Positions 20,423-28,753 of a stretch of 64,000 nucleotides of DNA are shown piece by piece; position 1 is the stretch's first letter; each line of letters begins with the position of its first letter. The translations under genes were made by a program, and so were the position numbers. The stretch is from Agrobacterium sp. AGB01 (GTDB taxonomy: Bacteria; Pseudomonadota; Alphaproteobacteria; Rhizobiales; Rhizobiaceae): assembly GCF_014851585.1 (NCBI RefSeq), contig NZ_JACVAB010000001.1, positions 62,001-126,000 on the forward strand, read 5' to 3'. A model generated the notes under the pieces. That model had not been told where the DNA came from and searched no databases. It worked only from the letters and a program-made list of their open reading frames with translations.

Positions 20423-21550
20423 CTACACTTCGGAAAGCACTGCGTTTGTGTTCGACAGTTGCGGTTGAATGGCCGCAAGGCTGCCAGCGGCGCGTACAAA
20501 ATCGATCTGGCGCGCAAAACCGGTCTTTTGCAGCAGGTGTTTGACGTGTGTGCGCACTGTCTCCTTGGCGGTCCCTGTCTGCGAAGCGATTTTCTCCAAG
20601 CTTTTTCCTTCGGAAAGCTGGGCTGCAATTCGTGCTTCAGTGGGTGACAGATCATAAAGACCTTTCAACCACTCCGCATTCAGGGTGATGTCCCCGATGG
20701 GACGAGCCAGAATAAGCAATGTTCCGCCAGCCCCGATGATATCCTGCGCCTGCATGCACGCCGGAATAACATGCAAAATTCCAGTCGGGAGACTGTTTGC
20801 CGCACGAACGGCAATCGAACGAACCGAACGCTGCTGCACAATAGTTCCTTCAAGCGCCTGCCGTAAAAGGCCATCCGCGCGTTTGTCGTAAAGGGCCAAA
20901 CGGCCGAAGGCTGCCGGAAGGAACATCTGGCCTGCCAGCCCATCAAACGCGGCATTGGTGGCGATGACCTTTGAATTACGGGACAGAACTGCAGCCGGAA
21001 TGCCAAGCAATTGCAGCGTGGCCATTGCGGTCATCGTTTGTTTCATTTTCAATCGGCCAGCGAGGGCCACGGCTCGTCCGAGGTGGGGACGAATAGTGTT
21101 GAGTAAATCAAGCTCTGGACCTGCGAAACGACCCTCTGCAAACCGCCGATCGACCGAAAACACGGCGATGTCGTCGCCAGAGCCTTTTATGACTGTCGCG
21201 GCAGTAAATGCGATGTCTCTTGGCAACAGAAAGTCACGAAAAATCGCCAGGCTCTGTATTTCGTCTTCTTCGAAAAAGTCTTTGTCCACGACAAATGCAG
21301 GGTAGCTCTTTTCGAGGAGACGCTGAAGACGCACGTTCCGGTCCGCCCACCCGCCGGCAATATACTCTTCCATGATGGTTTTAGTCGCCTCGGGTGCATC
21401 CCAGGTCAATTGTCCGTCGGTCAGAATAAACAGCGAACCGCCACGTCCTTTGACCTGATCTGACAGGCCGTCGATAACAGAAGGCCAAAGTTCTGGAAGA
21501 AGCCCTGCAGCATAGATTTGACTGACAATATCGTGGTGAATTTCACTCAT
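20423..21550 (-). CDS. LuxR-type HTH transcriptional regulator (solo)
   Basis: 375 residues. The C-terminal ~65 residues form a GerE/LuxR helix-turn-helix (LSPTEARIAAQLSEGKSLEKIA, then GTAKETVRTHVKHLLQKTG). The N-terminal ~300 residues are not an autoinducer-binding domain I recognise and have no receiver aspartate motif; they look like one or two PAS/GAF-like sensory folds. No luxI-type gene is in the window. It lies alone between olsA and miaB, against the direction of both flanking operons. The ligand and targets are unknown. Confidence 0.82.
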   Translation of the reverse strand: MSEIHHDIVSQIYAAGLLPELWPSVIDGLSDQVKGRGGSLFILTDGQLTWDAPEATKTIMEEYIAGGWADRNVRLQRLLEKSYPAFVVDKDFFEEDEIQSLAIFRDFLLPRDIAFTAATVIKGSGDDIAVFSVDRRFAEGRFAGPELDLLNTIRPHLGRAVALAGRLKMKQTMTAMATLQLLGIPAAVLSRNSKVIATNAAFDGLAGQMFLPAAFGRLALYDKRADGLLRQALEGTIVQQRSVRSIAVRAANSLPTGILHVIPACMQAQDIIGAGGTLLILARPIGDITLNAEWLKGLYDLSPTEARIAAQLSEGKSLEKIASQTGTAKETVRTHVKHLLQKTGFARQIDFVRAAGSLAAIQPQLSNTNAVLSEV

Positions 21551-21595
21551 GTAAAACTGTAGTGTTTGAGATCAATACTTCAACATAGCTTTCAA

Positions 21596-21607
21596 GCTTA
21601 TATAAGC
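21596..21607. promoter_or_regulatory. 12-bp perfect palindrome upstream of the LuxR-type gene
   Basis: GCTTATATAAGC is a perfect dyad about 45 bp upstream of the luxR-type start, inside a conspicuously AT-rich 220-bp intergenic region shared with miaB. It could be an autoregulatory operator or overlap a -10 element. Function is inferred only from symmetry and position. Confidence 0.35.
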
Positions 21608-21773
21608 AGTAAAAATCACAAGAATTACAGACGGAAAATCGCAAAAATTTAGCAATTATCAATTGGCATTAGTCTGTCGACGCGGCTGCGCTTAGCAGGC
21701 GCTTTAAAGACGAAAATAGCCTGCGGCATATTTTTCTGTTTAATATGGTCCTGAAAATGACTAGGTAACCGCC

Positions 21774-23177
21774 ATGACACAGCAAACGACAGCAATCGCC
21801 GAAACAGATCAATCGCTCAGTGACGGTAGCAACAGCCGCAAGGTTTTCATCAAGACTTACGGCTGTCAGATGAATGCCTATGATTCCGTTCGCATGAGCG
21901 ATGCTCTTGCGAAGGACGGTTATGTGCCCACAGAGGACATGGCTGAGGCTGATCTCGTTTTGCTCAATACCTGTCATATCCGCGAGAAGGCCGCTGAAAA
22001 GGTCTACTCCGCGCTTGGCCGCCTGCGTGACATGAAGAAGTCGCGTCAGGAAGAGGGCCGCGAATTCATGATTGGCGTCGCCGGCTGTGTCGCACAGGCT
22101 GAAGGCGAAGAAATTTTGCGTCGTGCACCTGCCGTTGACGTGGTGATTGGCCCGCAGACCTATCATCGCCTGCCGGCCGCCCTGAAAAGAGTGCGCGATG
22201 GCGAGCGTGTGATCGAGACCGATTACGCGGTTGAAGATAAATTTGAACATCTGCCTGTCGCCGATAAGGCGAAGATCCGCACGCGTGGTGTCACCGCGTT
22301 CCTGACCGTTCAGGAAGGTTGCGACAAATTCTGTACTTTCTGCGTGGTGCCTTACACCCGTGGTTCTGAAGTATCGCGCCCGGTTTCGCAGATCGTTGAC
22401 GAGGCCATGAAGCTGGTTGACGGTGGTGTTCGCGAGTTGACGCTGCTTGGCCAGAACGTCAATGCGTGGAAGGGAACCGGCCCCAAGGGTGAAGAGTGGG
22501 GCTTGGCACAGCTTCTTTACCGTCTGGCGGAAATCCCTGGTTTGGCGCGTCTTCGTTACACGACCAGCCATCCGCGCGACATGGATGACTGTCTTATCGA
22601 TGCGCACAGCAATCTGCGCATCCTCATGCCTTACCTTCACTTGCCGGTACAGTCCGGCTCGGACCGCATTCTCAAAGCCATGAACCGTCGCCACACCGGC
22701 GCGGAGTATGTACGGCTGATCGAGCGCATTCGTGGCGCACGTCCCGACATCGCCATGTCCGGTGATTTTATCGTTGGTTTCCCCGGCGAGACGGATGCGG
22801 ACTTCGAAGACACGTTGAAGATTGTCGAAACCGTTAGATATGCACAGGCTTTTTCGTTTAAATATTCCACACGTCCGGGAACGCCGGGAGCGGATTTGAC
22901 GGATCAGGTTGCGGAAGACGTAAAGTCGGAACGCCTTGAAAGACTTCAGAATTTGCTTCTGAAACAGCAGAATGAATTTGCCGCGTCGCTCGTTGGCAAG
23001 ACCATGGATATCCTGCTGGAGAAGCCGGGACGCATGCCGGGACAGCTTATTGGCCGTTCTCCATGGCTTCAGTCTGTGAATCTTGATGCAAAACCATCGC
23101 AAATCGGTGACATTGTAAATGTACGAATCACCGCGACGGGTCCAAACAGCTTGTTTGCCGAGGTGGCAGAGCGTTAA
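21774..23177 (+). CDS. miaB: tRNA-2-methylthio-N6-dimethylallyladenosine synthase MiaB
   Basis: 467 residues, a radical-SAM methylthiotransferase acting at A37 of tRNAs. The N-terminal UPF0004 domain binds one 4Fe–4S cluster through Cys residues in [17 protein letters not shown] and GCVAQ. The radical-SAM cluster motif is [15 protein letters not shown] (CxxxCxxC). A C-terminal TRAM domain ([13 protein letters not shown]…) completes the family layout. It heads the conserved miaB–phoH–ybeY–corC-like run. Confidence 0.97.
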   Translation: MTQQTTAIAETDQSLSDGSNSRKVFIKTYGCQMNAYDSVRMSDALAKDGYVPTEDMAEADLVLLNTCHIREKAAEKVYSALGRLRDMKKSRQEEGREFMIGVAGCVAQAEGEEILRRAPAVDVVIGPQTYHRLPAALKRVRDGERVIETDYAVEDKFEHLPVADKAKIRTRGVTAFLTVQEGCDKFCTFCVVPYTRGSEVSRPVSQIVDEAMKLVDGGVRELTLLGQNVNAWKGTGPKGEEWGLAQLLYRLAEIPGLARLRYTTSHPRDMDDCLIDAHSNLRILMPYLHLPVQSGSDRILKAMNRRHTGAEYVRLIERIRGARPDIAMSGDFIVGFPGETDADFEDTLKIVETVRYAQAFSFKYSTRPGTPGADLTDQVAEDVKSERLERLQNLLLKQQNEFAASLVGKTMDILLEKPGRMPGQLIGRSPWLQSVNLDAKPSQIGDIVNVRITATGPNSLFAEVAER

Positions 23178-23215
23178 GATGGAGCCGGAGCTTACTGGGA
23201 CGGGAGCCTGACCGC

Positions 23216-24271
23216 TTGAACGCACACGAATTGGTATCACCTTCATCGCGCCAGCCACGTTCAGCCGCGATCGACGCCAATCACTTCGTCCTCACGTTCG
23301 AGAATAACAGGATCGCTGGGGAGCTGTTTGGGCAGTACGATCAGAATCTGAAATTGCTGGAACAGCGCCTCAATATCGACGCGAGGCCGCGAGGCAATTC
23401 GGTTGCCATTACCGGCGATGTTGTGGCCACCAATCAGGCCCGCCGTGTGCTTGATCTACTGTATGAGAGCCTGCTGAAAGGCCGCTCTGTTGAACTTTCT
23501 GACGTTGAAGGCGTAATCCGAATGGTCCTAGCTGCTGACGACCAACTGACACTGCCGACGATGGAGGGCAAGGTTAAGCTTTCCATGGCGCAGATTTCCA
23601 CTCGAAAAAAGACTATTTCTGCCCGCACGCCGACGCAGGATGTCTACATGCGGGCGCTGGAGCAGTCCGAACTGGTTTTCGGCGTTGGTCCAGCCGGTAC
23701 CGGTAAGACCTATCTGGCGGTTGCCCATGCGGCACAGCTGCTTGAGCGTGGTGCGGTGGACCGCATCATTCTGTCGCGCCCGGCCGTTGAAGCGGGTGAA
23801 CGTCTTGGCTTTCTTCCTGGCGACATGAAGGAAAAAGTCGATCCCTACCTACGCCCGCTCTATGACGCGCTTTACGACATGATGCCGGGTGACAAGGTGG
23901 AACGTGCCATCCAGGCCGGCGTGATCGAAATCGCTCCGCTCGCCTTCATGCGTGGCCGTACGCTTGCCAACGCTGCCGTCATTCTCGACGAGGCGCAAAA
24001 CACCACATCAATGCAGATGAAGATGTTCCTGACGCGCCTTGGTGAAAACGGCCGCATGATTGTGACCGGTGACCCGAGCCAGGTCGACTTGCCACGCGGG
24101 GTGAAGTCTGGCCTTGTTGAGGCGCTGCAGATTTTGAACGGCGTGGAAGGTGTTTCCGTGGTCCGCTTCAAGGATGTGGACGTTGTGCGTCATCCGATGG
24201 TTGCCCGTATTGTGCGTGCATACGAGGCGCAGACAGCGGTTCCGGATGAAAGTCTGAACACGGACAGATAA
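23216..24271 (+). CDS. PhoH family ATPase
   Basis: 351 residues with a TTG start supported by GGGAG nine bases upstream. A KH-like N-terminal part precedes the P-loop domain: Walker A GPAGTGKTYLA, RPAVEAGERLGFLPGD, and Walker B VILDEAQNTT. PhoH proteins are ATPases, possibly RNA helicase-like, linked genetically with YbeY. It lies 38 bp after miaB and 30 bp before ybeY. Despite the name, phosphate control in this organism is not implied; I saw no PHO box near it. Confidence 0.93.
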   Translation: MNAHELVSPSSRQPRSAAIDANHFVLTFENNRIAGELFGQYDQNLKLLEQRLNIDARPRGNSVAITGDVVATNQARRVLDLLYESLLKGRSVELSDVEGVIRMVLAADDQLTLPTMEGKVKLSMAQISTRKKTISARTPTQDVYMRALEQSELVFGVGPAGTGKTYLAVAHAAQLLERGAVDRIILSRPAVEAGERLGFLPGDMKEKVDPYLRPLYDALYDMMPGDKVERAIQAGVIEIAPLAFMRGRTLANAAVILDEAQNTTSMQMKMFLTRLGENGRMIVTGDPSQVDLPRGVKSGLVEALQILNGVEGVSVVRFKDVDVVRHPMVARIVRAYEAQTAVPDESLNTDR

Positions 24272-24301
24272 AATCTGGACACGAAAAAGCGAAATACTGA
24301 A

Positions 24302-24811
24302 ATGACAGAACTGGATATCCAGATCAGCGTCGAAGACGATGCCTGGCCCTCAGAAGACGTTTTACTCGCGCTTTGTGAAAAGGTGCTGGGCGCTGCCGCC
24401 CAGTTTCTTGCAAAGGAAGAGAAACAGCCCTTCCCGAAAATGGCTCCGGAGATTTCTCTCGTCTTTACCAACGACGCCGAAATCCGCGAAATCAACGCCG
24501 AATGGCGGGATAAGGACAAGGCAACCAATGTCCTTTCCTTCCCGGCTTTTCCGCTTGAACCGGGCGGTATGCCGGGTCCAATGCTTGGCGATATCGTCAT
24601 TGCGCGAGAAACGGTAGAGCGCGAAGCTGTTGATTTGGAAAAGACTTTTGATGATCATCTGACACATCTTATGGTGCATGGATTTCTGCATCTGTTCGGG
24701 TATGATCATATGGAAACCGAGGAAGCGGAAGAAATGGAGTTGCTTGAGACTCGCATTTTGGCTTCGCTTGGACTATCTGATCCCTATGCGGGACAGGATC
24801 CGCTGTCATAA
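24302..24811 (+). CDS. ybeY: Endoribonuclease/rRNA maturation factor YbeY
   Basis: 169 residues, UPF0054 family zinc metalloprotein required for 16S rRNA 3'-end maturation and ribosome quality control; in rhizobia it also affects sRNA-mediated regulation. The metal motif HGFLHLFGYDH (H-x3-H-x5-H) is intact, preceded by THLMV. The N-terminal portion shows LVFTNDAEIREINAEWRDKD and ATNVLSFPAF, both family signatures. It sits 15 bp before the CBS-domain gene. Confidence 0.97.
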   Translation: MTELDIQISVEDDAWPSEDVLLALCEKVLGAAAQFLAKEEKQPFPKMAPEISLVFTNDAEIREINAEWRDKDKATNVLSFPAFPLEPGGMPGPMLGDIVIARETVEREAVDLEKTFDDHLTHLMVHGFLHLFGYDHMETEEAEEMELLETRILASLGLSDPYAGQDPLS

Positions 24812-24826
24812 TTATAGTCTGGAGCC

Positions 24827-25960
24827 ATGAACGAACATTCGACAAGACCCTCTGAGCAGGGCAAGGAAACGGGAGAGCAGTCCTCATCGGAAGAGGGCAG
24901 TAGTCCGTTACGACAGGACTCGATACAGAAAACCAAAGGGACACTCTGGTCCCGCCTCTCACGCCTTTTGAGGCCGCTGCAAGGTGAACGCCTGCGTGAG
25001 GACCTGGCTGATGCGCTGATGACCGATGCGGATGTCGCCACAGCCTTTGCGCCCGAAGAACGGGCAATGCTCAACAATATCTTACGTTTTCGCGAAGTGC
25101 GCGTCGAAGACATCATGATCCCGCGAACGGATATTGATGCCATCGACCAGACCATGACAATCGGGGAAGCCATGATCCTTTTTGAGGAAACTGGGCGTTC
25201 GCGTATGCCGGTCTACCTTGAAACCCTCGATGATGCCCGCGGCATGATCCACATTCGCGATTTGCTCGCCTATATCGGCAAGCAGGCGCGCAACAAACGT
25301 CGGGTCGGTACGCGGCCAGCACAGGCTGAGGGTGTGAAGGCGCCAAAGACGCCACGCGCTGATTTTGATCTCGCCCGTGTTGATCTCACAAAGACGGTGC
25401 AGGAAGCAGGCCTTGTCCGCAAAATCCTGTTCGTGCCGTCCTCCATGCTGGCGGCCAATCTGTTGCAGAGCATGCAGCAGCAGCGCACGCAGCTTGCTCT
25501 TGTCATCGACGAATATGGTGGCGCCGACGGTCTTGTCAGCCACGAAGACATCGTCGAAATGGTTGTCGGTGATATCGACGACGAACATGACAATGAAGAG
25601 GCCATGTTCACCCGTCTTGCGGATGGTGCTGTTGTGGCGGATGCCCGTGCGGAACTTTCTGAGTTGCAACAGGCAATCGGTCCCGACTTCGACGTGGCAG
25701 AACATCTGGAAGAAGTGGATACGCTTGGCGGCCTAATCTTCTTCCTGCTCGGTCGTATCCCGGTTGCCGGTGAAACCGTTCATGCCGTTGCTGGCTTCGA
25801 GTTTGAAATTCTCGATGCCGACAGTCGTCGCGTAAAACGTGTTCGCATCACGCGGCACGATGCAAGCGGAGAAGACAATGACGGCGATAAGCCAATCGCT
25901 GCGCTGATCGCTGCATCCTCCCTTTCGCGTCAGGCTTCCGGACAAGCGGAAACGCCATAA
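24827..25960 (+). CDS. CBS-domain/CorC_HlyC protein (CorC/TlyC family)
   Basis: 377 residues. It has no membrane domain, unlike the long CorB type. A CBS pair spans about residues 85–245 (VEDIMIPRTDIDAIDQTM and FVPSSMLAANLLQSMQQQRTQLALVIDEYGG), followed by a C-terminal CorC_HlyC transporter-associated domain. Members were called hemolysin C or Mg/Co efflux accessory proteins; the true role may be adenine-nucleotide-sensitive ion homeostasis. It ends the miaB operon; a hairpin terminator lies immediately downstream. Confidence 0.88.
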   Translation: MNEHSTRPSEQGKETGEQSSSEEGSSPLRQDSIQKTKGTLWSRLSRLLRPLQGERLREDLADALMTDADVATAFAPEERAMLNNILRFREVRVEDIMIPRTDIDAIDQTMTIGEAMILFEETGRSRMPVYLETLDDARGMIHIRDLLAYIGKQARNKRRVGTRPAQAEGVKAPKTPRADFDLARVDLTKTVQEAGLVRKILFVPSSMLAANLLQSMQQQRTQLALVIDEYGGADGLVSHEDIVEMVVGDIDDEHDNEEAMFTRLADGAVVADARAELSELQQAIGPDFDVAEHLEEVDTLGGLIFFLLGRIPVAGETVHAVAGFEFEILDADSRRVKRVRITRHDASGEDNDGDKPIAALIAASSLSRQASGQAETP

Positions 25961-25967
25961 ATTTTGG

Positions 25968-26007
25968 ACAGGCGACGTCAACTGATTGCACGGTCGTCGC
26001 CTGTTTT
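25968..26007 (+). terminator. Rho-independent terminator after the CorC-like gene
   Basis: A 10-bp stem (ACAGGCGACG paired with CGTCGCCTGT) with a 17-base loop is followed by TTTTG. It lies 8 bp past the stop and separates the miaB operon from lnt. Confidence 0.75.
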
Positions 26008-26296
26008 GTCGCCCCATGTAAACCGTGTCGGTTTTGCAGTGTGACTGCCAGAAATGCTGCCTATACTGCGCCGAAACCATATTATGTCCGCAGGGCAACA
26101 GACCATTTTAGAAATTCAATATTGGTGTCTACCGGATATATTTGTGCCTCTGACGCCAATTGGTTTATCTGGCAAGACACAGCGTATTTGATTCGATCAC
26201 ACCCATTCCGATGTGACGGATAAAATGCAACATCGAAGGCTCGCAGGATTTCGGTCGGGGCATCCTGCTTATTCTAGTCAACGGAATGGAGACCAC
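26008..26296 (+). other. Leader region of lnt without a recognised gene
   Basis: With the terminator this makes a gap of 336 bp between the CorC-like gene and lnt. The lnt frame stays open back to an ATG at 26213, but that segment (HRRLAGFRSGHPAYSS) is not like Lnt and is probably leader. No convincing promoter, operator or RNA structure was recognised. Confidence 0.5.
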
Positions 26297-27886
26297 ATGG
26301 AGCGGCTTGCAGGTAGGGTCATGCTCATGGGGGGCTTTAGCCGAGCTGTTCTGGCCATCGCAGCCGGCGCTTTCGGCGCTCTGGCGCTTCCACCTGTCGG
26401 CTTTTTTGCAGCCCTGTTTATCTCCTTCACGCTGCTTGTTTGGCTGATGGACGGTTCCGTCGGTTCTGCCAGCGGTGGTGGTACCAGCCGCTGGTGGTCA
26501 TCGGTGCGGATCGGCTGGCTGTTCGGTTTTGGTTATTTTGTCGCTGGCCTGTGGTGGCTTGGTAATGCGCTTCTACTCGAAGCGGATGAATTCGCCTGGG
26601 CTCTACCTTTGGCGATCCTCGGCCTGCCAGCCGTTCTTGCGCTGTTTTATGGCCTTGCGACGGGCCTTGCCCATATCTTCTGGTCAGAAGGTTTTGGGCG
26701 TATCGCTGCACTGGCGGCCGCCTTCGGCCTTGCCGAATGGTTGAGAAGTTTTGTTGCCACCGGTTTTCCCTGGAACGCCATCGGTTACGGTGCCATGCCC
26801 ATTCCGATCATGATGCAGTCGTCGCATGCCATCGGCCTTTTCGGGGTCAGCATGTTGGCGGTCTTCGTGTTTTCCGCACCCGCATTGTTGGGTACACGAC
26901 GCGGAGCGGTGCCAGGAATTGCTATAGCCGTCCTGCTTGTCGCCGCGCATCTGGGGTATGGTGCATATCGCATTCATACCGCGCCTGCGCGAACAGAAGA
27001 CGGCCTGACAGTTCGTATCGTCCAGCCTGCCATCGACCAATCGCGCAAGCTTGAAAACACCGACAGGGCGGCAATTTTTGAAGAACATCTTAGCCTGACG
27101 GCAATGCCGGCTGCAGCCGGTAAAAAACGGCCCGACATTATCATCTGGCCTGAAACTTCCGTACCGTTCATTTTGACTCAGAACCCGGATGCACTGGTCA
27201 GAATTGCCGATGTACTGGAAGACGGCCAGATTCTTTTGACAGGAGCTGTGCGGTTCGAAGAAGCTGCACCGGGAATGCCTCCACGCTACTATAATTCCAT
27301 CTACATGATTGATAGTCAGGGCCAGATTCTAGGAGCAGTTGACAAGGTGCATCTGGTGCCATTCGGCGAATATGTGCCGTTTGAGAATATCCTCACCCGA
27401 TTTGGCATCGAGAATATCGTCAAACTTCCTGGCGGTTTCTCTGCGGCAGCAAATCGTAGTGTGCTGACGTTGCCGAGTGGCCAAAGCCTCTATCCGTTGA
27501 TCTGTTACGAAGCCATTTTCCCGAATGAATTGGCCAATGGATTGGCGGGCGCTTCCCTGCTTCTCAACATCACGAATGACGGCTGGTTTGGCCAGACACC
27601 AGGGCCGTCACAGCACTTTTTGCAGGCTCGTTTACGGGCGGTCGAAAACGGCGTCAGCATGATTCGTGCTGCAAATAACGGTATTTCGGCTGTAATTGAC
27701 CCAATGGGACAAATTGTCGCAGGTCTTGCGGGCGGTCAAAAAGGAATTTTTGACGCTACCCTGAGTAGTGCTGATCTTCAATCTGTACGTCAGGGTGTTC
27801 GCCAGGATCACTTTTGGTTGATCTTTGGAGTACTGCTTATAATAGCAATAGTTTCGCGCTTTGGTTTAGTTTTTAAGGAGAATTGA
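26297..27886 (+). CDS. lnt: Apolipoprotein N-acyltransferase Lnt
   Basis: 529 residues from ATG 26297, which has TGGAGA five bases upstream; the N terminus MERLAGRVMLMGG fits rhizobial Lnt. Several N-terminal membrane helices precede a nitrilase-like catalytic domain. The triad region is visible: Glu in IIWPETSVPF, Lys in GAVDKVHLVPFGEYVPFE, and Cys in PLICYEAIFPNE. Lnt adds the third acyl chain to lipoproteins after LspA cleavage. It is set off from the preceding operon by a terminator. Confidence 0.97.
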   Translation: MERLAGRVMLMGGFSRAVLAIAAGAFGALALPPVGFFAALFISFTLLVWLMDGSVGSASGGGTSRWWSSVRIGWLFGFGYFVAGLWWLGNALLLEADEFAWALPLAILGLPAVLALFYGLATGLAHIFWSEGFGRIAALAAAFGLAEWLRSFVATGFPWNAIGYGAMPIPIMMQSSHAIGLFGVSMLAVFVFSAPALLGTRRGAVPGIAIAVLLVAAHLGYGAYRIHTAPARTEDGLTVRIVQPAIDQSRKLENTDRAAIFEEHLSLTAMPAAAGKKRPDIIIWPETSVPFILTQNPDALVRIADVLEDGQILLTGAVRFEEAAPGMPPRYYNSIYMIDSQGQILGAVDKVHLVPFGEYVPFENILTRFGIENIVKLPGGFSAAANRSVLTLPSGQSLYPLICYEAIFPNELANGLAGASLLLNITNDGWFGQTPGPSQHFLQARLRAVENGVSMIRAANNGISAVIDPMGQIVAGLAGGQKGIFDATLSSADLQSVRQGVRQDHFWLIFGVLLIIAIVSRFGLVFKEN

Positions 27887-28071
27887 CCAAAATTCCCTAA
27901 AAAGGCATAGTGATATTGCATATAGCTACAACGCAGATGGTATATGGTGGGGAACTTTGGGTCTACCGTTTCGTTGAAGATGTCGCTGGCAGCTTGTTCC
28001 ATGCTTCGGATGACATGTTTTTGACGTGTTTAAGATGCGGAAAATGCTGCGGCAATGCGAAGTACCCGCAG

Positions 28072-28094
28072 TGACCAGTTAGGCTGGTCATTTT
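28072..28094 (+). other. Terminator-like hairpin in the lnt–praR intergenic region
   Basis: A perfect 7-bp stem (TGACCAG/CTGGTCA) with a 5-base loop is followed by TTTT, 37 bases before the praR-like start. It may end lnt transcripts, act as a leader hairpin, or be an operator dyad for the regulator itself. The short T-run makes termination uncertain. Confidence 0.45.
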
Positions 28095-28130
28095 GCAATT
28101 ACGCAACGTATCGATGTCAGGACATTGACT

Positions 28131-28547
28131 ATGACCGAGAATAAAAAGAAGCCAAATCCCATCGACATTCATGTTGGTAGCCGGATCAGATTGCGCCGAA
28201 CAATGCTTGGTATGAGCCAGGAAAAGTTGGGTGAGAGTCTCGGTATCACCTTTCAGCAGATTCAGAAGTACGAAAAAGGTACCAACCGCGTTGGCGCCAG
28301 CCGTCTTCAGAACATCGCTGGTATCCTCAATGTACCTGTTTCCTTTTTCTTCGAAGACGCGCCGGGCGATCAGCCAGGTTCGGCGACTGGCGCAGAAGCG
28401 TCCAGCTCGAACTACGTTGTTGATTTTCTGTCCTCCTCAGAAGGTCTGCAGCTGAACCGCGCTTTCGTGAAGATTTCTGATCCGAAGGTTCGTCGTCGTA
28501 TCGTGGATCTGGTCAAGGCGCTCTCCGCTGAGGGCGAGGCCGAGTAA
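28131..28547 (+). CDS. praR: HTH (XRE) transcriptional regulator, PraR/PhrR-like
   Basis: 138 residues. ATG 28131 is chosen over an upstream TTG because AGGA is well spaced and MTENKKKPNPIDIHVGS is the start I recall for rhizobial homologues. An HTH_3 domain occupies residues 10–70 (RLRRTMLGMSQEKLGESLGI, then QQIQKYEKGTNRV). The C-terminal half contains SSNYVVDFLSSSEGLQLNRA. Homologues in Rhizobium (PraR) repress quorum-sensing and biofilm genes; the Sinorhizobium homologue PhrR is acid-induced. The function here is by homology, read by eye. Confidence 0.8.
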   Translation: MTENKKKPNPIDIHVGSRIRLRRTMLGMSQEKLGESLGITFQQIQKYEKGTNRVGASRLQNIAGILNVPVSFFFEDAPGDQPGSATGAEASSSNYVVDFLSSSEGLQLNRAFVKISDPKVRRRIVDLVKALSAEGEAE

Positions 28548-28578
28548 GCATTCGACAAACCGTGATTGGTTCATGATT

Positions 28579-28611
28579 GCCGCCGTGATTGAAAGATCGC
28601 GGTGGCTTTTT
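28579..28611 (+). terminator. Rho-independent terminator after the praR-like gene
   Basis: An 11-bp stem (GCCGCCGTGAT with ATCGCGGTGGC, two G·U pairs) with a 6-base loop is followed by TTTTT. It separates the regulator from metK. Confidence 0.88.
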
Positions 28612-28660
28612 GCTGTCTACAGTTTGGTGGAGTTTCGCGGCAAAATTCGACAGAATTGCT

Positions 28661-28682
28661 GACATAAAGATATATTTATGTC
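28661..28682. promoter_or_regulatory. Inverted repeat upstream of metK (candidate SahR-type operator)
   Basis: Perfect 8-base arms GACATAAA and TTTATGTC flank a 6-base AT-rich centre, 71 bp before the metK ATG. The SAM-cycle genes of many alphaproteobacteria are controlled by the ArsR-family repressor SahR through AT-rich dyads of this general form; assignment to SahR is inference. Confidence 0.5.
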
Positions 28683-28753
28683 GTTGTGTCCTTGTTTTTT
28701 TGACGTGAAATGACTAACACACGCAGAGGCCATTTCTTTGAGGGGAATCCCGT

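Noticed and set aside
20423..21550. Quorum-sensing LuxR/LuxI pair
   Set aside because: No acyl-homoserine-lactone synthase is adjacent and the N-terminal region does not look like an autoinducer-binding domain. OlsB resembles LuxI-type enzymes in fold but belongs to ornithine-lipid synthesis.
21669..23258. 529-codon open frame on the minus strand opposite miaB
   Set aside because: Antisense shadow of miaB extending into both flanks; no family resemblance.
23216..24271. Phosphate control of the PhoH gene
   Set aside because: The name suggests it, but no PHO-box-like repeat is present and the gene lies inside the miaB–ybeY operon.
28612..28753. SAM riboswitch upstream of metK
   Set aside because: No fold resembling SAM-I, SAM-II or SAM/SAH classes could be recognised; the inverted repeat looks like a protein operator instead.
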